A stretch of 20,284 bases of DNA from the NCBI GenBank assembly GCA_036897485.1, contig JAYMTF010001980.1, forward strand, positions 1-20,284, given 5' to 3'. The notes below the pieces were generated by a model. That model had not been told where the DNA came from, searched no databases, and was given only the letters and a program-made list of their open reading frames with translations. The position numbers were made by a program, and so were the translations under genes. The DNA is from Pelargonium nanum (lineage: Eukaryota; Streptophyta; Magnoliopsida; Geraniales; Geraniaceae). Positions 1 through 8,224 of the stretch are shown here, one piece after another (position 1 is the stretch's first letter; each line of letters begins with the position of its first letter).

Positions 1-3
1 GAT

Positions 4-136
4 AAAACTACGTAGTTTTGAGTCTTGAGTCCTCAATTAAATCACTTAGCGAAACTACGTAGTTTTGAGTCCTCATTTAACTCACTTAATGAAACTACGT
101 AGTTTTAGTAATCTGACTCACCTAATCTTAGGTGAG
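4..136. repeat. Tandem repeat of about 40 bp built on a palindrome, plus a short hairpin
   Basis: Three copies of the palindrome AAACTACGTAGTTT lie at 5-18, 52-65 and 92-105. In the first copy the palindrome extends to 16 bp (4-19). Copies two and three are exactly 40 bp apart. The first interval is 47 bp because a 7-bp piece (TTGAGTC) is doubled. The spacer between palindromes is similar in each copy (GAGTCCTCA..TTAA.TCACTTA). Just after, CTCACCTAA and its reverse complement TTAGGTGAG form a 9-bp-arm hairpin with a 2-base loop at 117-136. The array may continue past the left edge of the window. It may belong to a transposon end or a minor satellite; I cannot name the family. Confidence 0.75.
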
Positions 137-727
137 TTGACTCACCTCCATTTTACCCAATGACAATATCACTCTTATGAGTGAATTGATATTAACGAGT
201 ATCACAAAATTTTATAGCCATTGGATGATATTTGTATAATGAATCTCAACCCTCCATTTGATTTTGCCAAGATGAGAATATTGTTGTTAGTTGTAACCAC
301 CGTCATAGGTGCTGGTTATATCTTTAGTACAATAGATTGAAACTGATGTAGTGATGCATTTTATGATGAAAGTTGTTGTAATGGACACTTATGAAACAGT
401 AAGATTTGTAATAATTTTATTATATTCACTATGGCAACTTTAGGTACTGCAGTGTATTGATAATATCAAAATTAGTTATGGCCAACACAAAATTGGCAAC
501 TAAAATTTGCATTAAACATAATTCGGCCATATAATTAGACTAGTTATAAAACACATGCAGTGATGACACCAACAGCTCAATGAAAAAAAAAAACCTATGC
601 CCCAATAATGGGCCTCTCATACATATTACAGTATTACAAGAATGAGCCAGAGAATACAGCAGAAATACAATTTCAATCAACTCTGCAAATAGTAGAATAA
701 ATTACCCTGTGAATGAGTTGGTGGAAA
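137..727. other. Gene-free AT-rich stretch downstream of ATP10
   Basis: I see no coding exon or RNA gene here. Short imperfect inverted repeats (for example around 160-200) and the tandem repeat next door suggest that the first 300 bases or so belong to an old dispersed repeat, but no clear terminal repeats or target-site duplication could be marked. The right part is probably the sequence just beyond the ATP10 polyadenylation site. Confidence 0.4.
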
Positions 728-771
728 TTTATTTAGCTATGATGTCTTGAATTTGTTGGAGAATCTGCTAG

Positions 772-777
772 TTTATT
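772..777 (-). terminator. Candidate polyadenylation signal of the ATP10-type gene
   Basis: TTTATT on the plus strand reads AATAAA on the minus strand, about 95 bases past the ATP10 stop codon. A second AATAAA lies at 728-733. Plant signals are loose and AATAAA is common in AT-rich DNA, so this rests on position and motif only. Confidence 0.4.
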
Positions 778-871
778 CAAAAAACCAGAAGAAAAGAAAA
801 GGGCACTACCAGGTTTGGATCCATCATATGCTTTTACATGCAAGACAAGTTCAATGAGATCTGATTCCATC

Positions 872-3576
872 TCATTTCTCTTCCAAAAGAAGTGTTGTGC
901 AAGAAACAAGGGAATCTAACTCTTCTTCTGTTGCAGGTCCAGAACCTTGCCATCTAATTCTACCAAATTCGTCAACCAGAAATATATACCTGTAACATGA
1001 CAACATCATCAAATGGGTACTTAAACAACCAAGGTTAAATAAAATTGGTAATGAAAATTTCTTTACCCTGTGAGAAGGTTCTCCAATTTAAGTTCTTTCC
1101 TGAACCAGTAATGATCGCCGAAGAAATAACCCAGAGGGCTCTGAATGGCACCACTCTTTAAGTCCGAATCAGAATTCCTTATCATCCAAAGAAGCAGCCT
1201 CTTCATTGGTTTCCAACACAAGAGTGGTTGTTCTATGAACGACACCTTGAATGTTCAGAATTTGATTCATGAGTTGCGAGGATTTTTCTGGAGAAATGAT
1301 TGCATAAACACTTCCTGTTGTTTTTTTGATTGTTTTCAGAGCTGGTTGAGGCAGGGCAGAAATGTAATGACTGCCACTGTTGTGTATCTTCTAATGAACA
1401 GTTTTTATTTTCAAGGTCACTGATTATTTGCAAGACACTATTTAAGATCGATAACAGGATTCAAACTAATGATGATCCAGGTAAATCAACAAAGGAATGC
1501 AGCAGTATAATGTCTTAGAATATGGAAAGAAACCTGAACTGAATTTAAGATTAAGTTAAGAACTTATAGTACCTTATGTAGCTGAACATTTTTTGACGCA
1601 TTGAAAGTGTCAAGAAACGGCACGCACCAAGAATTTACCATTTCCTATCATGGAAAAAGAATGATATATCATAGCAGAAACAATGACCTACAAACCCAAT
1701 TGACAAATTTCAGACATCAAATACTCTCTGTCCCAAAACGAGGGTCTTTTTTCTCTTTTAGAATGTTAGTTATACTTGAATTATCAACAGTATCCCTATA
1801 ACAAGTTAGTTAGTATCCCTTAAAGTATGTTACAACACATGTTTATAGGGATACATTAGAAAATGTACAACATTAACTAACTTCCCCGTAATTTTTCTCA
1901 AAATGAAAACCAAGACACTCATTTGGGGACAGAGGTAGTGAGTAATTTTTATGCGAATAAGATCACCATTTCCAGAACCCAACTTTGGTAGTATAAGGGC
2001 AGATACTACATGCAGTAAAACCCAATTTTACATTGGAAAAAACCATTTTATAGTTTGATGCACATAGAAAAACTAACTACAACCAAAATATGGGCAATCA
2101 ATCCTCAGCTGTTCATTTTTTTTAAATACCAATATCCTACTAGACCAAGTTTAAATGTTATGATGCTTGTTATTATGCTTTCTAAGCCTTAATAGATTAC
2201 GATGTGTATAGTTATTGATATAATAATATGCACATCTTGATGCATGAATGTATGCACCCCTACTGATGATGCTGGGTTATCATCTGTTTGTGCACTCGTG
2301 AGCCGTGACGTATAATAAATTCTGAATATGGGCAGAATGAATGGAAGCAGCCATACCAATGGCATATTGACACACTTACCAGGGACATTGCACGGAATGT
2401 AAGACATATTAATGATGCCTTAGGCATGCTTTCAGCATTATCAGCTTTCCTGTCAGAAATAATGGGCAGCTTTAGTGTTTTACCATCAGAGTACGTCACT
2501 TCTAAAGCTGGAAATCTTACAGCTTCCAATGCAGGTATTACAGTTTTACTGGCCGTTGCAATCTGCAAAAGCAAGCAGAAGTACACAAGACAAATTTTAC
2601 ACACTTTGGAAGAAATAACATGATTGGCAAGCTTTAACTGACATTGAAGAAGGTTGCCTAAGGAAGCTTGATCTATATAAACTAATAACCTTTATATCAC
2701 CAACTTGCTTTTCCCACTTATTAGTTTGACCTAGACGGCTTCTCTAACAATTGGCTACGCGCATCTCTAGCATAGTTCATACCTATTAGAGAATCAACTG
2801 TTTGAGCAGGTAGCAGCATGGTTGTAGTAAAATGGCTGAACATTTGACCATTGCACCAATTGATTCTTGGTAGATTGTTTATTTACCAATTTTATCAACA
2901 TGCATCACAGGTGGTGGAATTGTCAAAATTAAAGTCCAATATAAATATGATCTATTGTTCAGTAAATAGGAGACTATGAGTGGCTTTATGCATAAGGTTG
3001 CACTAATCTTCAAAGAAAATTACAAATATGACAATTTTGAAAATATATCATGAAAATATTACCTTACCGCCATGTTTTTTAAACTCTACGGCGTCAGCAA
3101 ATCTTCCTCTTTTCATTTCATCAACACTGTCCTCAATCAGAATTAAACAGCAACATCAACAGTTAGAGCTCAATTCCTACTCCACAAGTGTGTCAAGAAA
3201 ACTCAATGAGAAAATCTTACAGCCGTGATCGCTGTTTCTTATTTTTCGCTTTGCTTGGCAACTGCAACAAAAACATATACTCAATTTATGAGCCATCACT
3301 AACACTGTTTGGCGTTGAGAAAATATAACAATCAAATAATGAATCAAAATGTTAATAGTAAACTTTCTCAGCAACCAAACAGAACATAGAAACATTTTCA
3401 GAATGTATAAAAGAAGATACCCCGTAATAGTCGAAGGATCGATTGGGTGACCATTGTGCGAAGTGTGGCGAAAGAAGAGAGACGAGCTTGTCTTGTTCAT
3501 GAGTAATGATTCGACGACTTGGTATTGCAGGTGAAATTGAGTTAACGTGATGAACCAACCGCTTCAGTCTCAACAT
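872..3576 (-). CDS. ATP10: ATP10-type mitochondrial ATP synthase assembly factor, complete, 7 exons, 270 aa
   Basis: Coding exons in transcript order: 3576-3421, 3261-3221, 3126-3063, 2562-2380, 1644-1573, 1245-1067, 989-872 (stop 874-872). They total 813 bp with compatible phases and GT-AG introns throughout. From what I recall of Arabidopsis ATP10 (At1g08220), the protein aligns along its whole length. Landmarks are the HGGK step near residue 87, FPALEVTYSDGKTLKLP (about 105-121), the SLICLTFR block (about 137-144) and GYFFGDHYWFRK (211-222), followed by LENLLTGYIFLVDEFGRIRW. The first 26 residues carry many Arg, Lys and Ser and no acidic residue, as expected of a mitochondrial presequence. 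In yeast, Atp10 binds newly made Atp6 and helps join it to the Atp9 ring; the same inner-membrane role is inferred here. The start is the first ATG of an open 52-codon exon and leads directly into the presequence. Exon 2 is only 41 bp, so gene finders could miss it. Intron 4 holds a MITE. Confidence 0.93.
1724..1935. mobile_element. Stowaway-like MITE (Tc1/mariner class) in ATP10 intron 4
   Basis: The left end CTCTCTGTCCCAAAACGAG and the reverse complement of the right end CCTCTGTCCCCAAATGAG are imperfect terminal inverted repeats, both followed by GTCTT-type sequence. They resemble the Stowaway consensus CTCCCTCCGTCCC. A TA dinucleotide flanks each end (1722-1723 and 1936-1937), which is the Stowaway target site. 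Inside, GTATCCCTATAA (1790-1801) pairs with TTATAGGGATAC (1843-1854), and AAGTTAGTTA pairs with TAACTAACTT, so the whole 212 bp can fold as a long hairpin. It has no ORF of note. It sits about 80 bases upstream of the intron's acceptor. The exact right end is uncertain because TAGTGAGTA follows and gives a second possible TA end at 1943-1944. Confidence 0.85.
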
Positions 3577-3616
3577 TTTCGATATGAATTTTGCTTCGCT
3601 CTCGCCACAAAAAGCA

Positions 3617-3779
3617 AAACCCTAGAAACAAATCTGAAAAACCAGAAGAAAGTTTACAGACACCGCAGCTCGCGGAGTGTAGCGGAGACGGTGCTGGGTG
3701 CGAACCAATGGGCCTGATTCAATGGTTACTGGACTGGATCAATTCATACCTTTAAATTTTGGGCTTTCTTTTTGGCCCA
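3617..3779. promoter_or_regulatory. ATP10 promoter region: telo-box and three site II (TGGGCY) elements
   Basis: Upstream of the ATP10 start there is a telo-box AAACCCTA at 3617-3624, then TGGGCC at 3709-3714, TGGGCT at 3760-3765 and, on the other strand, TGGGCC at 3779-3774. Site II elements bound by TCP factors, often together with telo-boxes, are established features of plant promoters for nuclear genes of mitochondrial respiration and for ribosomal protein genes. The set fits a gene for an ATP synthase assembly factor. No clear TATA box was seen at the expected place, which is usual for such promoters. Binding is inferred from motif and position only. Confidence 0.65.
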
Positions 3780-3799
3780 TTTGTGCACCTCAATAATTT

Positions 3800-5448
3800 T
3801 CTTATTTATAGATATTAAAATATCACCTTTGAATAATTTTGTGGTGCATAGTTTCTTACTGGATTTAGAGTAATTTTCTTTTGTGAAGGTAGAGACTACG
3901 TTGTAGTTGGGTTGTTTATTTTAAATGTTTATGTAAGTAAAATTTGTTTGAGTCGGTTGACAGAGGGTAAAAGATCGATATAGAATAGAAATTATGTAGT
4001 GTTTTCGGATGTTCAATGATTACTGTCTTACACCAATCCAGTTATCGAGAGTGATACATCTTTGTTCAACTACAACAATTGTTCCATCCATAAGTGTCAC
4101 GGTCTGCCCTTGACTGATGAATCAATTGCAACTTCCTCATCAGTTTCTCCTTTTCGGCCAGTCTCTATGACTAATCAAGTTCAGACCTCTTTGCGAGCTC
4201 GTGATCTCAAATGTATCCATCACTACCTCACATAAATCTAATCATGAGAGTGATACGTCTTTGTTCAACAATCGTAGTTGATCCATTCCCTGTATCATGG
4301 TTTGCCCTCATGGCGTTTAGTATGTCTTTCATTATCAGTATTCGACAACCATCATGGCTGGTTCTTCTGCAAATCTTCAAGGCGTCTATTTGTAGTGGCC
4401 TCAATTTCAAGCCCAAAGCTATCAATCATCGATGTCCCTCAATCAATTTTGATAATCCCACATGATTTCATTATGGATTTTCATATAGAGAACCACATCT
4501 CTATTGTTTAGTTGTTCATTATCACTATCATTATCTCATTAGCTATATTTAAGTGTCTAGTAGGTGTTTCCAATCTCATTTAGTTTTGCACATGATGTTA
4601 ATTTGTATCTCTACATTCATTGAACTTCTTTAATGCTACTCTCATATATCAATTATCATCTCTTTCTTACGAATAAAACTCATTTGACATGTACATATTG
4701 ATAATTTTGGAAAACCTTAAAAGGATATTCTTGTAATTTCACCTATTCTTAAAGCATACTTGTGTAGCACGTTACAACTTCAATTATGATTCATTGTTGT
4801 TAGGTGACACATACAACTGGAGGAGGCCATGAAATGAATAGAAAGTGTGGAAACAAAGAAACAACATGGAACCAGCGGCAAAATTAAAGCTATTATCGAA
4901 CCCATTTATTGTCTATATATTATTCCAATCTATTCATTAAACCAATAAACCATTTTAAACATCATTGTTCTTCTCTTTTAATTATCATCATTCTCTGCAC
5001 TTAATTGATCATTGACACCTTCAGACTAAAATGAGAGGTTCAATCATCAATAAAAGTAAAAATGTTTTAATATATATATAAAAAAGAGTGTTCTATGCAC
5101 TCATGCATGTGTTTCTTCACAAGAGATTATGTGTCGTCTAATTTGTCCATCAAATTCTCATGTTAGCAAATGGTCATTTGCATATTGTATATTATAGTTA
5201 ATTGAACCTCAATTTTTAACTATACATGGGTGCGATCTTTTGACAAAAAAAAAACATATATGAAAAAACATAAAACATAAGATCACATGAAAAATTCGTT
5301 TTCTTAAATAATGAAATATCCAAAGGAACAATTGCGTATTGACCACTTTGATAGATCAATGCATAAATACAAGTGAATTATTCTTGTAAATTTATGACTA
5401 CCCGGCTATTAATTAATTTCATCTACACATATTTCAATTGAATTGTTA
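3800..5448. other. Intergenic stretch between ATP10 and the Pro-X carboxypeptidase gene
   Basis: This AT-rich stretch has no exon set that I can support. It holds the diverged direct repeat at 4047-4269, described separately. Several short open frames overlap on both strands at 4211-4511, but none resembles a known family. The last few hundred bases (about 5200-5448) are probably the carboxypeptidase 3' untranslated region. No convincing polyadenylation signal could be chosen among many AT-rich candidates. Confidence 0.4.
4047..4269. repeat. Diverged direct repeat, 24-bp core, copies 199 bp apart
   Basis: GAGAGTGATACATCTTTGTT (4047-4066, continuing CAAC to 4070) recurs as GAGAGTGATACGTCTTTGTT (4246-4265, continuing CAAC to 4269), with one difference in 24. 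The sequence after each copy (ACAATTGTTCCATCC versus ATCGTAGTTGATCCATTCC) is also loosely alike. On the minus strand both copies read in an open frame as VEQRxITL. This could be a decayed tandem duplication or two copies of a motif inside an old transposon or pseudogene. I do not recognise a source. Confidence 0.5.
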
Positions 5449-8118
5449 TCATTTCAGTTCACGAAGCTCATTATAGTAGTTAGTCAACCATCCTTGCATT
5501 ATTGCTACCTCAATCCGTCGCTGCTCAACTAACCACAACGGATCAGTCGTTGCGTTAGAAGGAAGTATGTCCAGACAATGTGATCCTGCATAAAGAAAAT
5601 TATACTTATTAGCATTAATTAATTATTCAATGATTAAGAGTTTATATTATTACTTTATTTCTAATAATATTAGTTAGTTTCATCTTTTCATGTGGGAGCT
5701 AAATAAATTATCAAAAAAAGTTAAACATATTTACCATTAGTTGTGTGGAGGGCCACAACACTGTCTGAAATATTCTCCAAAACCCTAATTAAACATCCAC
5801 AGATTTGAAGAACTAGTTAGCTACTATTCTGTAAATATAAATAAAATTATTCTACTAATTGTGTCATTGTTTTTGTTGATTACCCGGCGCTGCTGTAAGG
5901 ATCTCTTAATCCATTGGAGAAAATGATGTTACTAGCAAATTTGCTTAGAACCAACTTTATATCCTGCAATTAATTAACCGCCAATTTAATTAGTTAAAAT
6001 TGGTGTTGATAGAATAGAAATTAAGATCATGGTTAAATGGTTTGTCACACTTTAGATTTGCTGAAATTTTAGAGGGCATAAAAGTTTTGCATGTTTTGAT
6101 TTGTTTTTGTTTTACAATTTTCTAACATATTACATGCAACCATTTGTAACATGTATATGACTTTCATGTTAACACAGACTGCCACGTTAGCATATGCCAC
6201 CTCAACCAAAACGACGTCAAAATGACATGGTTCAAAGCTGATGTGGCGTACTATGCTGACGTGGATGTCATAAACTTGTTATAGTCGGTTGCAAAGTCTA
6301 TGTCAAGGAAATTGTAAGACAAATGATTAAAACACTCGCTAAAAAAATCATGAACCGAATTAACCCTTAAAATTATAAAGTTAAAGCCGCACATGTCCAC
6401 CGTAGTAAGAAGTGATCCAGTGAGGCCGCGGCGGGACACCATAATAGCTCGTACATTCCTCTATGAAGTTCTTCATATCAAAAGGTTGCGATGGAAACAT
6501 GGTGTCATTCTTGCGCCCAATAGGCATCACCATTTCACTGCAAGTCTAAACAAATATGGAAACAATATTAACTCAAAATTTAATTAAAATTGCTTGATTT
6601 TGTAGCAAATAAATTACATATATACCTGCCAGCTCCATCCCAAGGCCGTTTCCGATGGAAGGTAGGTTACGTTAGAGTTAATGTAGCACGATCGGTTTCC
6701 CCGGGAAGCAACTACGCCGGCAAATATCTTTGAAAGCACGTCGGAGCCTTTGGGAGCTCCGTCAATGCCACCGCACACCACCGTCACCGGATATCTCGGC
6801 GGCCGGTCATATTGAGCTGCTCCACAGTACATTGAATCCAAGTAGTCTTTGAGTTCAAAAGCATCGCTCAATGGACTGAAATCAATTACCAAAAGTCAAT
6901 TAATAAACCATTTATTATCTACTAATTTAATTTCATGCTCATCAATAATTTTGTTGTGTTAGTTAATTACACGCAAGTCTTGAATATGCTGCTGAGAATT
7001 GAGAGGCCGTTGGGCAGAGAAGCAACTCTATCAATTTCCGACCAAGACTTTTTTATGGTGTAGTAGCAGCTTTTGCTGGCTTCCTGAAATTAAGATAAAA
7101 TCAAGTTGACTATAGTAATTTTTAGCGTAATAATCAATAATGTTTCAACAATAAAAAAAATGGTAAAAATATCTAATTACCTTAAAATCCTTGGAGACAA
7201 TTCCATAGTAACCGCTTTGAGGGGTAATGTTGTCAAAGTAGAGAATTGGAGCAGAGGAAGCCAGAGCTCCAAGAGCAACATGCGGATATTTCAGGCGAAA
7301 CCAGGAAGCAAGCACTGAAATCAATCAACAAAATCAAAACAAATTAATAATAAAATCATCGTACTAAACAATTCAATATGTAAATATAATTGACTCACTT
7401 CCTCCATAAGATCCTCCAACGACGATGATCGGAGAATACTTGGCCTGCAATTTCTTCTTCAGGTGAATAAGAATTTCAGCATAATCTGCAATAGCTTGCG
7501 CCGAATTAAAATACCCGAAAGTGCTGGCATTGCTCATGGAATCTTCCATCGTCCCAAATGGATTCGATTCACCATAGTATCGGTGCTATTGAAAGAAAAT
7601 AAAAAAAAATCGAGTCGCAATTGTTACACTTGCTAATAAAAAAATATATTGGTAGATATATATAGATTAATTATACAATGAGTCCTTAATTGATGTATAT
7701 AATATATAATTACCTCAATATAAACAATAAGGGCATTGAATTGAGGGGCATTTTCGGGAAGAAAGCCAATACCAGCTAAATCCCAGTCCAACGGAGCTTC
7801 GGCTCCTAAATAAGCAAAAATAGGTGCGTTGGCTTTGGCGCCACCCCAGTACTTGTAGTTGATGACGTATCGTTGTTTGAAAGTGGAGTAGCTATCGGGT
7901 CTGTAGTTGAAGTGGTCCAGTGTTTGTTTGTAAAAATATGTTTTCAGGTCGCCGGCGCCGGCGAGGTGCTCCGACGATGACAATTGTTTGGGTTGCTCTA
8001 ACTGGAACTTGTGATCTTCGTAGACGCTCAGTCTGGGTATTCGTAGCGACGTCGTCGCCGCCGAGGAAGCTAATAACAGAGTTAAGGAGAAGATTAGAGG
8101 AAATGTGAGAGAATTCAT
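5449..8118 (-). CDS. Pro-Xaa carboxypeptidase (PRCP-like serine peptidase, family S28), complete, 9 exons, 502 aa
   Basis: Exons in transcript order: 8118-7714, 7585-7399, 7314-7181, 7083-6971, 6875-6626, 6545-6393, 5963-5884, 5784-5735, 5585-5449 (stop 5451-5449). They sum to 1509 bp with matching phases. The first 21 residues or so ([10 protein letters not shown] then a Leu/Ala/Ser-rich stretch) form a signal peptide, followed by a propeptide-like segment up to about residue 58, where [12 protein letters not shown] begins the mature S28 fold. The nucleophile motif GGSYGG is at 192-197 (Ser194). The Asp is in NGLRDPYS (Asp435) and the His in GSHCLD (His460). Family members remove a C-terminal residue after proline in lysosomes, vacuoles or the apoplast. 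Several N-glycosylation sequons (NIT, NRS, NVT, NIS, NAT, NGS) fit passage through the secretory pathway. At the end of exon 4 two GT dinucleotides overlap (GCGTGTAA); only the second, giving 6971, keeps the frame. Length is normal for plant PRCP-like proteins. The substrate is unknown. Confidence 0.95.
6031..6366. mobile_element. Dispersed non-autonomous DNA repeat (MITE- or MULE-like) filling intron 6 of the carboxypeptidase gene
   Basis: The left edge GGTTAAATGGTTTGTCA and the reverse complement of the right edge GGGTTAATTCGGTTCATGA look like weak terminal inverted repeats. They are flanked by TTAAGATCAT (6021-6030) and TTAAAATTAT (6367-6376), an 8-of-10 match that could be a worn target-site duplication of 9-10 bp. 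In the middle CCACGTTAGCATA (6182-6194) pairs with TATGCTGACGTGG (6252-6264), 12 of 13. ACGTGGC/GCCACGT and ACGTCGTTTTGG motifs of this kind recur in many plant dispersed repeats. It covers about 336 of the 429 bases of intron 6 and ends 26 bases from the donor. There is no coding capacity. The family is uncertain. Confidence 0.5.
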
Positions 8119-8150
8119 GGCTAATTGCTACAAAGATTAGTACAATTTTA

Positions 8151-8224
8151 CGGTAATGGTGTTGTTACAAAGATCAGTTGCGCATATTTATAGTGTCAAA
8201 TCATAATCGGTAATGGTGTTGTTA
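8151..8224. repeat. 17-bp direct repeat in the carboxypeptidase promoter
   Basis: CGGTAATGGTGTTGTTA occurs without change at 8151-8167 and 8208-8224, 57 bp apart. One copy lies on each side of the candidate TATA box at 8185-8193. It could be a small local duplication or a repeated control site; the sequence alone does not decide. Confidence 0.7.
8185..8193 (-). promoter_or_regulatory. Candidate TATA box of the Pro-X carboxypeptidase gene
   Basis: On the minus strand the sequence reads CTATAAATA about 67-75 bases upstream of the start codon (8118). This leaves room for a transcription start about 30 bases downstream and a short leader of about 35-40 bases. The motif fits the plant TATA consensus well and the position is right for this gene. 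Confidence 0.65.

Noticed and set aside
1145-1518. Plus-strand open frames over ATP10 exon 6
   Set aside because: They are antisense shadows of the conserved ATP10 coding exon on the minus strand.
2189-2379. Open frame running past ATP10 exon 4 as extra coding sequence
   Set aside because: The homology stops exactly at the GTAAG donor at 2379; what follows is intron read-through.
4211-4511. Three overlapping open frames on both strands as a possible small gene
   Set aside because: The frames overlap in conflicting ways, show no family resemblance, and lie within a duplicated low-information region.
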